Origin: Enterococcus durans NBRC 100479 = LMG 10746
Lineage (GTDB): Bacteria > Bacillota > Bacilli > Lactobacillales > Enterococcaceae
Direction of reading: 5' to 3'
Length of the DNA stretch: 64,000 nucleotides
Assembly (NCBI RefSeq): GCF_001544215.1
Contig: NZ_BCQB01000002.1
Location: 1-64,000 of the forward strand
In this document: positions 57,089 through 64,000 of the stretch, one piece after another
How the letters are laid out: every line of letters starts with the position of its first letter
Position numbering within the stretch: position 1 is the stretch's first letter
Made by a program: the position numbers and the translations under genes
Notes under the pieces: model-generated
What the model was told of the DNA's origin: nothing
The model's database searches: none
The model's input: only the letters and a program-made list of their open reading frames with translations

Positions 57089-58222
57089 TTAATCCCAAAT
57101 ATTGGTTTTCTTTATTTCATCCAATGTTTGTTGGATATCTTCAGTCAAAATGGTGATATGTCCCATTTTACGTCCTTTTTTCGCTTGTGATTTCCCATAA
57201 AAATGAAATTGCCAGTCAGGCTTCTTGTCGATGAGATGATAACTTTCAAGCAGTTGTTCTCCTAATACGTTTACCATGACTGCATCGCTGAGCAAACGAA
57301 CTTTGTCACTCAATGGCCAACCACAAATTCCACGGATATGGGCATCAAACTGACTCATCGAACAAGCTTCGATGGAGTAATGTCCTGAATTGTGCGGACG
57401 TGGTGCTAGTTCATTCACGTATAATCCACCTGATTTCGTCAAAAACAACTCGACACCTAGAACGCCCGACAAGCTCACTGCTTCGGCAATTACTCGAGCG
57501 ATCCGCTCTGCTTCTTCGATTACTTCACTAGAAACATGAGCTGGTGCAATCGTTTCGTGTAAAATATTGTTACGATGGATATTTTCAACTACTGGAAATG
57601 TACTATATTCGCCTTGACCATTCCCTGCTACCATGATCGAGATTTCTTTTTCAAAAGGGATCCATGCTTCCAATACGCAAGTCCCTTCTCTTAACAGATC
57701 CATCGCTGGAGCAAGATCTGTACGACTTCTCAATACATATTGCCCTTTTCCATCGTATCCTCCTCGCGTTGTTTTCAATACACAAGGATACCCGATCCCG
57801 TCAATTGCATCTTGGATATCCGTTGGGCTAACGATTGTCGCATAAGGAGCGATGACGATGTTGTTTGTTTCCAAAAAGGACTTTTCTAACAGCCGGTCCT
57901 GTGTGATAGCCAATAGATCCGTTCCTTGGGGGATAAATGACATTGGTAAAATCGCATTAAGTGCTTCGACACTGACATTCTCGAATTCATAAGTGATAAC
58001 ATCTGTTCTTCTAGCAAGTTCTTCTAGTGCAAACGTGTCATCGTAGGTTCCTTGAATCGTCCAATTTGCCACTTGTGCAGCTGGACAATCAATTACAGGA
58101 TCAAGAACACCTACTTTAAAGCCCATTTCTTTCGCGCTGATCGCCATCATGCGGCCAAGCTGACCGCCACCGACGATCCCGATCGTTGATCCAGGCAACA
58201 AAGGTTTAACCAAGTTGATCAC
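57089..58222 (-). CDS. purK: N5-CAIR synthetase
   Basis: ATP-grasp ligase that carboxylates AIR to N5-CAIR. The 377-aa product has [18 protein letters not shown] near the start and [20 protein letters not shown] near residue 275. Its ATG overlaps the end of purE by 17 bases, so it is co-translated. Confidence 0.97.
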   Translation of the reverse strand: MINLVKPLLPGSTIGIVGGGQLGRMMAISAKEMGFKVGVLDPVIDCPAAQVANWTIQGTYDDTFALEELARRTDVITYEFENVSVEALNAILPMSFIPQGTDLLAITQDRLLEKSFLETNNIVIAPYATIVSPTDIQDAIDGIGYPCVLKTTRGGYDGKGQYVLRSRTDLAPAMDLLREGTCVLEAWIPFEKEISIMVAGNGQGEYSTFPVVENIHRNNILHETIAPAHVSSEVIEEAERIARVIAEAVSLSGVLGVELFLTKSGGLYVNELAPRPHNSGHYSIEACSMSQFDAHIRGICGWPLSDKVRLLSDAVMVNVLGEQLLESYHLIDKKPDWQFHFYGKSQAKKGRKMGHITILTEDIQQTLDEIKKTNIWD

Positions 58223-58694
58223 TACTTTCTATAACAGTTTCTGCTAACATTGAGCGTCGTTGCGCCAATTTAGCCTCCAACTTTAAATCATACATTGAAA
58301 GCATCTCTATCGCAAGTAGTCCAGCGTTAATTGCCCCTGCTTTTCCGATTGCCGTCGTTGCAACTGGTACTCCTCCAGGCATCTGAACAATCGATAGTAG
58401 CGAATCCAATCCATTCAATGTTCGTGTTTGTACCGGCACACCAATAACTGGTAGTGTCGTTTGAGAAGCCACCATCCCCGGTAGATGAGCAGCACCACCT
58501 GCCCCCGCAATAATCACTTTGATCCCTCTCTCACGTGCTTCTTTCGCATATTGAAACATCAAATCAGGTGTCCGATGTGCAGACACCACCTTTTTTTCGT
58601 AAGGAATCTCGAATTCATCCAAAATGTCACAAGCATTTTTCATCGTCTCCCAATCGGAGGTACTTCCCATAATCACAGAAACCGTTGCACTCAT
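58206..58694 (-). CDS. purE: N5-CAIR mutase
   Basis: Moves the carboxyl group in N5-CAIR to give CAIR (class I, paired with PurK). The 162-aa product has [26 protein letters not shown] and the glycine-rich [18 protein letters not shown] frame opens at 58724, but GAGGAGAAAG before the ATG at 58694 and homologue starts agree. First gene of purEKB. Confidence 0.97.
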   Translation of the reverse strand: MSATVSVIMGSTSDWETMKNACDILDEFEIPYEKKVVSAHRTPDLMFQYAKEARERGIKVIIAGAGGAAHLPGMVASQTTLPVIGVPVQTRTLNGLDSLLSIVQMPGGVPVATTAIGKAGAINAGLLAIEMLSMYDLKLEAKLAQRRSMLAETVIESSDQLG

Positions 58695-58786
58695 GTCTTT
58701 CTCCTCTCTCTCTTTTACATCCATATTTTAGCAATGAGTTTTTTTGTTGTCAAAGAATTTTCGAATATTATCTAAATGATTTGCAA

Positions 58787-58801
58787 AATCGTTCGTGTTT
58801 T
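58787..58801 (-). promoter_or_regulatory. PurBox-like site upstream of purE
   Basis: AAAACACGAACGATT on the minus strand, 93 bases before purE, with a weaker convergent half CGAATAT at 58762-58768. The shared core with purC and guaC boxes is AAAACACGAAC. Confidence 0.55.
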
Positions 58802-58817
58802 ATCTAGAGCAAAAATA

Positions 58818-58989
58818 TAGAGCGTGGGACAAAACTAAAAATCAGTTTTGCCACAGACTCTAACTCCGAATAAACGGTGGGAGCAGAAGCAACTCCTTCG
58901 GAAATAAGCGAAATTCACAAAAATTTGAAAAGCAATTTTCGTGAATTTCTTCTTATTTCTCGGAGTTAAACACTTCTGTCCCAACCTCT
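58818..58989 (-). repeat. 3'-end hairpin-terminator repeat, copy C (pbuX terminator)
   Basis: Minus strand: GAGGTTGGGACAGAAGTG, the long hairpin (AACTCCGAGAAATAAG pairs with CTTATTTCCGAAGGAGTT) and the terminal stem AGAGTCTGTGGCAAAACT/AGTTTTGTCCCACGCTCT with a TATATTTTTG tail (58819-58862). It starts 14 bases after the pbuX stop and likely ends the xpt-pbuX transcript just before the purE control region. Confidence 0.85.
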
Positions 58990-59003
58990 ATATTTGATCT
59001 TTT

Positions 59004-60320
59004 CTATTTATTTTTTCTTGTTATCGCTTCTTCCAGTATTTCTTCATCTTTTTTGAACCCATTAAAGATCAAGTTTAGAATAATGGCAGTTACACTACTC
59101 ATGACGATACCGTTTCCTGTAAACATTTGTACTGTTTCAGGCAACTGACTGAATAAGTTCGGCATGATATTGAAACCTAGGCCAAACCCAATCGAAACTG
59201 CGGCAATCAAAAGATTTTTATCATTTGTAAAATCAACTTCTAATAACATACGGATTCCTTGGACAGCAACCATACCGAACATAACAAGCATGCCGCCACC
59301 CAATACTGGTTCAGGGATGATCTGTGCCAATGCACCGATTTTAGGAAACAGACCCAATACGATCAAGAAAAAGGCAGAAAAATAAATTGGTTTTCTAGTT
59401 TTTATACCTGAAAGTTGAACTAAACCAACATTTTGAGAAAAACCAGTATAAGGAAATGTATTAAAGATCCCACCCAAAATCACAGCTAGACCTTCTGCAC
59501 GATATCCTTTTTTCAATTCTTCTTCTCCGACTTTTTTGCCTGTAATATCCCCTAATGCAAAGTAAACACCTGTTGATTCAACCATACTGACCATTGAAAT
59601 GATGATCATCAATAGGATCGACCAAACATCGAAGGTTGGTTTACCAAAGTAAAAAGGTTGCGGAACATGGAATAATGGTGCTTGACCGATCGCACTCAAA
59701 TCGATCAATCCCATGAACGCTGCTAAAAGACTACCACCAACTAACCCGATCAGGACAGCAATCGAACGAACGAAGCCTTTTCCTAACATTTGAACCCCCA
59801 CGATCAATAAGATGGTCACAAACGCTAATAACAAATTCGTTTTATCGCCAAAGTTTGAGGCAGCTGAATCCCCGCCACCCATTTTTTCAATAGCAACAGG
59901 GATCAATGTTAGCCCAATAACAGTGATAACTGTTCCAGTAACGATCGGCGGAAATAATTTTTTGATTTTAGAAAAGAAACCGGCAATCAAAACAACGAAG
60001 ATCCCCGAAGCAATGATCGAACCATAGATGGCACCAACACCTTTACTACTACCAATCAAAATCAAGGGTGCCACTGCTTGGATCGCACATCCTAGCACGA
60101 CTGGCAAGCCAATACCGAAAAAGCGGTTGACAGTCAATTGTAGCAGCGTGGCTAATCCACACATAAAGATATCGATGGAAATAAGATAAGTCATTTGTTC
60201 TTGATTAAACCCTAAGCCTGTACCGATCAACAATGGAACAGCTACAGCACCTGCATACATCGCCAGTAAATGTTGTAAGCCTAGGACAGCGGCTTTGCCA
60301 TTTTGTGTTTCTTTTTCCAC
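59004..60320 (-). CDS. pbuX: xanthine permease
   Basis: Nucleobase:cation symporter of the NCS2 family (PbuX type), 438 aa with about 12-14 membrane helices. Features are LGLQHLLAMYAGAVAVPLLIG, the GVGAIYGSIIASG region and the family motif QNVGLVQLSGIKTRKP near residue 300. It follows xpt by two bases and shares its guanine riboswitch, as in Bacillus xpt-pbuX. Confidence 0.95.
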   Translation of the reverse strand: MEKETQNGKAAVLGLQHLLAMYAGAVAVPLLIGTGLGFNQEQMTYLISIDIFMCGLATLLQLTVNRFFGIGLPVVLGCAIQAVAPLILIGSSKGVGAIYGSIIASGIFVVLIAGFFSKIKKLFPPIVTGTVITVIGLTLIPVAIEKMGGGDSAASNFGDKTNLLLAFVTILLIVGVQMLGKGFVRSIAVLIGLVGGSLLAAFMGLIDLSAIGQAPLFHVPQPFYFGKPTFDVWSILLMIIISMVSMVESTGVYFALGDITGKKVGEEELKKGYRAEGLAVILGGIFNTFPYTGFSQNVGLVQLSGIKTRKPIYFSAFFLIVLGLFPKIGALAQIIPEPVLGGGMLVMFGMVAVQGIRMLLEVDFTNDKNLLIAAVSIGFGLGFNIMPNLFSQLPETVQMFTGNGIVMSSVTAIILNLIFNGFKKDEEILEEAITRKNK

Positions 60321-60322
60321 GA

Positions 60323-60904
60323 TTATGCGTCCTCCTCAAGAAATTCGACTTGCCCATTGGATAAAGAAGCAATCCGCGCAAGTGAAACAACTCTTAATCC
60401 CATCTCTTCCAATAATTGACGACCATCTTGGAAAGATTTTTCGATGACGATGCCAATACCTTCGACTTCAGCTCCAGCCTGACGACATAGTTCGATCAGC
60501 CCTTTTGCCGCTTGTCCATTCGCCAAAAAGTCATCAATAATCAATACTTTATCCTCTGCAGATAAAAACTTACGAGAAATAGAGATCGTACTGGTTACTT
60601 GTTTCGTAAATGAATAAACAGATGCTGTTAGTAATTCTTCATCCATTGTTAAGCTTTTCGCTTTTCTGGCGAAGATCATCGGTACATTCAACTCTTTTGC
60701 CGCAAATAAAGCTGGGGCGATACCAGAAGCTTCGATCGTTACTACTTTTGTGATCCCTTGTTCTTTGAATACTTCTGCAAAACGTTGTCCCATTTGTTCC
60801 ATCAATACTGGATCGACTTGGTGTGTGACAAAGCTATCAACTTTTAACACTCCTTCACCCAAAACATGTCCATCTTTTTGAATACGTTCAACTAATTCTT
60901 TCAC
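60323..60904 (-). CDS. xpt: xanthine phosphoribosyltransferase
   Basis: Salvages xanthine with PRPP to XMP. The 193-aa product has the PRPP loop [17 protein letters not shown] near residue 125 and the start [19 protein letters not shown] frame opens at 60946, but GGAGCAAATAAA before the GTG at 60904 gives the family length (194 aa in Bacillus). Transcribed behind a guanine riboswitch and terminator, so it is switched off when guanine is plentiful. Confidence 0.96.
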   Translation of the reverse strand: MKELVERIQKDGHVLGEGVLKVDSFVTHQVDPVLMEQMGQRFAEVFKEQGITKVVTIEASGIAPALFAAKELNVPMIFARKAKSLTMDEELLTASVYSFTKQVTSTISISRKFLSAEDKVLIIDDFLANGQAAKGLIELCRQAGAEVEGIGIVIEKSFQDGRQLLEEMGLRVVSLARIASLSNGQVEFLEEDA

Positions 60905-60995
60905 TTTATTTGCTCCTTTTTCATTTATTAATACAAAAATAACCACTTTTCACAGAAAATTCCAATTATTCCTATTTTCCGCTCGGTTCAGCGTG

Positions 60996-61120
60996 AATAA
61001 AAAACACCCTTTTACTTAACGATAAGTAAAAAAGGGTGTACAAAACACTCTTTTACTTATAGTCCAGTATTTACGGTACTGGCTAGATACTGTCAACCTT
61101 ATCATGACGATATATAAGTA
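60996..61120 (-). promoter_or_regulatory. guanine riboswitch with intrinsic terminator controlling xpt-pbuX
   Basis: On the minus strand the aptamer spans 61120-61054. P1 is TACTTATA/TATAAGTA (perfect 8 bp), and the core shows TATCTA, the L3-like CCGTAAAT and a GACTATA 3' side whose C stands where guanine-specific members pair with the ligand (adenine types have T). A terminator follows: ACACCCTTTTTTACTT...AAGTAAAAGGGTGT (61004-61039) with a T run at 60996-61003. Binding of guanine should favour the terminator. Confidence 0.88.
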
Positions 61121-61139
61121 GAGGATGATCAGAAAAACA

Positions 61140-61145
61140 ATTATA
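61140..61145 (-). promoter_or_regulatory. -10 box of the xpt-pbuX promoter
   Basis: TATAAT on the minus strand, about 20 bases before the riboswitch aptamer. No strong -35 match; a TTG-rich region lies upstream. Confidence 0.5.
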
Positions 61146-61492
61146 ACCAACTACTAGAACGAAACACACGCTAGCTCTTACACGATCAAACAATCGTTTT
61201 TCTGACTTTTATTAGGAAAAATGCCAAAAATAGGCGGATAAATCAAGATAGTTTTTTTCGTAGTCATCCAAGTACTTGAACGACTGTTATGTTTCAAATA
61301 TTGAAAATAGTCTAACATTTGTTTCTGAAACTGACAACCAAGTTTCATCGTTTTTTTCTAAAATCTAATATTTCTAATTTTGAACGTCGATTTTGTTCGG
61401 GTTTTCTTAAAGATCAAACTAAAAAAATAAAGTCAGAAGCAATAAAGACTGTTTATCCCACTCTTTTTTGTTTCCAACTTTATTTAGGAATG
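61146..61492. other. gene-free stretch between the TIM-barrel gene and xpt
   Basis: AT-rich, no gene recognised. On the minus strand after the TIM-barrel stop, GAGTGGGATAAACAGTC and GACTTTATTTTTTT (about 61425-61462) form a bulged hairpin with a T-run, a probable decayed terminator of the same GGGACAAA-like kind. Confidence 0.4.
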
Positions 61493-62176
61493 TCAAGATT
61501 GATCATTTTTTTCGATTTTTCGATATTTTTCCATTTTCCGACTGAATAGCTCACCATTACTTGGCGGAGTGTACGTAATTGCGTTGGCACCTGCTTCTAT
61601 CGTTTCTCTGATACTTTCTTCAGTCGGCCCTCCTGTAGCTATAATAGGCAACTTTGGGTATCTTTCTCGAAAATATTTGACTGTTTCAGCAGTTTCTTTT
61701 CCTGCACTAATGTTAATGATCGTGATTCCTGCTTCAAGCTTCTCATCGATTTCTGTATATTTCGATGTAACCGTACTGATTACAGGAATATCCACCACTT
61801 GGCATACTTCTTGGACTGTTTCTAATGGCGTTGGACCATTAAGTACTACCCCGAGGGAACCTTGCGCTTCAGCAAACAGACTCATATAAGAAGACCGCGC
61901 ACCTTGAGTAAGACCACCGCCCACTCCAGAGAATACTGGGATATCTGCTGCTTCAATAATACTTTTAGTAATTGCTGGATGTGGGGTGAATGGATAGACG
62001 GCAATGACCGCATTTGCATTTGTATTTCTGACAATTGCTATATCTGTGGTAAAGATGATGGAGCGGATCAATTTCCCAAAAATCTTGATTCCACTTGCTT
62101 CCATGATTACTTCGGGTACTTTTACGATATCTTTACGTAATTCTGTCATGATCTCCGGAATAAATTGTTCCGCCAT
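61493..62176 (-). CDS. TIM-barrel phosphate-binding protein, unknown function
   Basis: A 227-aa cytoplasmic protein with alternating strands and helices. C-terminal blocks IINISAGKETAETVKYF and IIATGGPTEESIRETIEAGANA resemble the phosphate-binding ends of aldolase-like and NanE-like TIM barrels. The middle has FSGVGGGLTQG and NGPTPLETVQEV. I do not recognise a specific family or substrate; databases often label such proteins hydrolase. It lies 21 bases after the glucosaminidase gene, in the same direction, so it may be co-transcribed with the wall enzymes. Confidence 0.7.
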   Translation of the reverse strand: MAEQFIPEIMTELRKDIVKVPEVIMEASGIKIFGKLIRSIIFTTDIAIVRNTNANAVIAVYPFTPHPAITKSIIEAADIPVFSGVGGGLTQGARSSYMSLFAEAQGSLGVVLNGPTPLETVQEVCQVVDIPVISTVTSKYTEIDEKLEAGITIINISAGKETAETVKYFRERYPKLPIIATGGPTEESIRETIEAGANAITYTPPSNGELFSRKMEKYRKIEKNDQS

Positions 62177-62197
62177 AGTGCCACTTCCTTTTGACTG

Positions 62198-62812
62198 TTA
62201 TTGATCGTACTGATCCAGATGATATGTCTCAATGACTTGAATGATCTTTTGTGCATAGGTCGGGTCCGTCGCATACCCTGCATCTTGCAGTGCTTGTGCG
62301 GCTTCACGATAATTCGTTGCTGTAATTACTTTCTCGTATAATGCAGGGTTCCAGTCCACGCCATTCACAAAAAGTTGTGTGTGATCATCCATCGATTGCT
62401 CCCAAGAATCATATACGCGAAAATCGCCTTGGATCGTGATCCATTCTTCATTCACATATTCTTTGGTTTCTAGATTTACTTTTTTTTGATCCCCGTATGC
62501 TTTGATCCCAAAAAGGTTGTGGTATTCGCTAGCTAAGGTGCTTTTTCCCCAATTCGATTCAAGGATCGCTTGTCCTAAAATAATGCTAGGCAAGATTCCA
62601 TAACCGTTTTGTAATTCTTTCGCATGAGGAGCAAGCTGATCAATAAACTGTTGATGGCTTTTTGCTTCAGTTTCTTGTGGTTGATCTGAAAAAGGTGTGG
62701 ACAAACTTCGTAAAGAAAGAACAAAAGCCATCATGATCAATATGCCACCCAAAACAACAGCAATAATACGGACATTTTTACGCTTTTGCTTTTTCCATTT
62801 TTTTTTGGTCAT
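62198..62812 (-). CDS. membrane-anchored GH73 N-acetylglucosaminidase
   Basis: Peptidoglycan hydrolase of 204 aa. It has a basic start (TKKKWKKQKRKNVR), one membrane helix (about 16-36) and a GH73 domain with the catalytic Glu in AILESNWGKSTLA and later GIKAYGDQKK and YATDPTYAQKII. No LysM or choline-binding repeats, so it stays near the membrane. It starts 9 bases after the carboxypeptidase stop; the two probably act together on the wall. Confidence 0.92.
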   Translation of the reverse strand: MTKKKWKKQKRKNVRIIAVVLGGILIMMAFVLSLRSLSTPFSDQPQETEAKSHQQFIDQLAPHAKELQNGYGILPSIILGQAILESNWGKSTLASEYHNLFGIKAYGDQKKVNLETKEYVNEEWITIQGDFRVYDSWEQSMDDHTQLFVNGVDWNPALYEKVITATNYREAAQALQDAGYATDPTYAQKIIQVIETYHLDQYDQ

Positions 62813-62821
62813 CGGATACTC

Positions 62822-63625
62822 CTATTTTTCTTTCAATTGATCCAAGTACTCTTCCAACGTCAGATCATGCTTCGTGATATATTCCGCACTTTCTTTTCCT
62901 ACATAACGCAAATGCCATGGTTCATAAGTGATTTTCGTTATATCCTGACGATCTTTTGGATATCGAACGATGAACCCAAACTTCGGCGCATTCTCAGCGA
63001 TCCATTTCGCACCTGGCTGGTCGCCATAACTTGCGTCTAGCAGTTGAGAAGTATAATTGTTGTACCAATTGTGATCTACTACATCGACAGCCAGCCCCGT
63101 ATGATGTTCACTATACCCAGGAACTGTGATCGTCTGCTTTGTGATCTTTGTTGCTTCATCTTCAGAAACACCTTTACTACTCATCACTTGTTGTACATTT
63201 TGGGAAAAGACAGCTTGTTGAGAGGAAACTGAACGATAAGCCGAGACCATCACTAACGGAAACCCTGCTGCTTCAGCTGCTTTCTCAAGTTCCTCGTAAT
63301 TTGCTTTGATGCGTTTATCGATCATATACCCATTGTCTAAAGCAGTCAATTGTGTTGCTTCATCAATTTCTTGATCGAGCTTATGATCGGGTCCAACAAG
63401 AATCAACTCCCAGTCCTCTGCCTTAACATCTGGTAGGTTATTTTTTGTTTTCTTAGTTGAAGTACTTGTCTTCTTTTCATTACTGGATGAAGTTGTTGTC
63501 TGAACTTTCTCCGTTGTTTGTTTTTCAGCTTCTACGGCAGTTGATGTATGTTGCTCACTGACTATGACATACCCCATAGCCCCGATCATGATCACGACCG
63601 CTGCAAATCCTAATACTTTATTCAA
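62822..63625 (-). CDS. D-Ala-D-Ala carboxypeptidase, M15B (VanY/DacY type)
   Basis: Zinc peptidase that removes terminal D-Ala from peptidoglycan stem peptides. The 267-aa product has an N-terminal helix (about 4-22), a Thr/Ser/Lys-rich linker and an M15 domain with VSAYRSVSSQQAVF, the zinc motif SEHHTGLAVDVVD and EPWHLRYVG. All metal ligands and the catalytic Glu are present. It is not a vancomycin cluster gene: no van genes are nearby. It overlaps neither neighbour; 13 bases to the next. Confidence 0.93.
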   Translation of the reverse strand: MNKVLGFAAVVIMIGAMGYVIVSEQHTSTAVEAEKQTTEKVQTTTSSSNEKKTSTSTKKTKNNLPDVKAEDWELILVGPDHKLDQEIDEATQLTALDNGYMIDKRIKANYEELEKAAEAAGFPLVMVSAYRSVSSQQAVFSQNVQQVMSSKGVSEDEATKITKQTITVPGYSEHHTGLAVDVVDHNWYNNYTSQLLDASYGDQPGAKWIAENAPKFGFIVRYPKDRQDITKITYEPWHLRYVGKESAEYITKHDLTLEEYLDQLKEK

Positions 63626-63638
63626 TTAAAAAATCCTT

Positions 63639-64000
63639 TCATTCTTCTTTTGGTTCTTCCTTTTCATGAACGTAAGTTTCTTCTAAATTTTCGTTTACCC
63701 AATCCAGGAGTTCCACCTTTTCTCCTTCGATCTGCTTTTGGATATCAGCAGGCAGACGGAAATTCAAGATGTCATCATAACCCCATTCATCATAGTTAAT
63801 ACTTACTTTCAAGTCAAGAAACCGACTGAGATATTGATCATTTTTCAACGGGATCAATTCTACTTTAGCGATCCCTGCTCCTAACCATTTTTGAGCGATC
63901 CTCGTTTTGATTTGTTTATATTCTGCTACAGCAGTCGTCCTTTTTTCAGGGAAAATGATCGTCTGACGTAAAATCTTTTGTGTCAGCATCCATTCATAAT
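63639..64000 (-). CDS. hypothetical protein, possibly cut by the window edge
   Basis: The frame gives 116 aa from the ATG at 63989, but it stays open to the edge and reads YEW just before that Met, so the real start may lie beyond 64000. The product is soluble, with a basic N-terminal half (TAVAEYKQIKTRIAQKWLG), aromatic-rich middle (INYDEWGYDDILNFRLP) and acidic tail (VHEKEEPKEE). No family recognised. In line with the carboxypeptidase and glucosaminidase genes and probably in their operon. Confidence 0.6.
   Translation of the reverse strand, partial: YEWMLTQKILRQTIIFPEKRTTAVAEYKQIKTRIAQKWLGAGIAKVELIPLKNDQYLSRFLDLKVSINYDEWGYDDILNFRLPADIQKQIEGEKVELLDWVNENLEETYVHEKEEPKEE

Noticed and set aside
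63044-63232. Possible vancomycin-resistance link because of a VanY-like enzyme
   Set aside because: The M15 carboxypeptidase stands with housekeeping wall genes; no vanR/S/H/A/X-like gene is present.

Overview
The window looks like a chromosomal segment of an Enterococcus, closest in feel to the E. faecium group. This rests on low-GC Firmicute gene order, ComEC/EB/EA, the pdhA-pdhB-pdhC-lpdA operon, an uninterrupted enterococcal type pur cluster, and Gram-positive RBS and terminator style. The species is inferred from gene content, not proven. No phage, plasmid, CRISPR array, tRNA or rRNA was seen.

Layout: 0-5.1 kb is a rightward group: uppP, a P1B-4 type metal efflux ATPase with PerR-like and Fur-like operators, a UPF0756 membrane protein, a 42-aa membrane microprotein, a small unknown, a candidate small RNA, and rpsT. 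From 5.4 to 12.7 kb the genes run leftward: holA, comEC, comEB, comEA, a SepM/YlbL protease, coaD and rsmD. The stretch 12.7-20.6 kb is accessory. It holds a frameshifted membrane-protein gene, a 1787-aa sortase-anchored Cna_B adhesin and decayed ISL3-family sequences, placed between rsmD (ylbH) and ylbG, which are neighbours in Bacillus. From 20.6 to 29.3 kb lie ylbG, ylbF, a YlbC-like gene, pyc, ftsW, ylaN and recQ. From 30 to 33 kb lie typA, an inositol-phosphatase family gene and a UPF0223 gene. From 33.5 to 39.5 kb lie an unknown gene and the pyruvate dehydrogenase operon. From 40 to 45.1 kb lie a MocR-type regulator that lacks the usual PLP lysine, guaC, a coiled-coil unknown and an aldo/keto reductase.

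From 45.2 to 58.7 kb lies the whole de novo purine (IMP) pathway: purEKB, then purCSQLFMNHD, split by one rightward unknown gene whose promoter carries a cre-like site. Next to it is the guanine salvage operon xpt-pbuX behind a guanine riboswitch. PurBox-like 15-mers lie before purE, purC and guaC, so synthesis, salvage and GMP recycling are wired together here. The last 2.5 kb carries a TIM-barrel protein, a GH73 glucosaminidase, a VanY-type carboxypeptidase and a gene at the window edge.

The most unusual pattern is a family of about 170-bp elements. Each is a long imperfect hairpin followed by a GGGACAAAA-type terminator, and each lies downstream of a gene in that gene's own orientation (after rpsT, the 33.5-kb gene, pbuX, and in decayed form guaC and the adhesin). 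Other points worth checking are the T7-tract frameshift, the internally deleted ISL3 element and the candidate RNA before rpsT.
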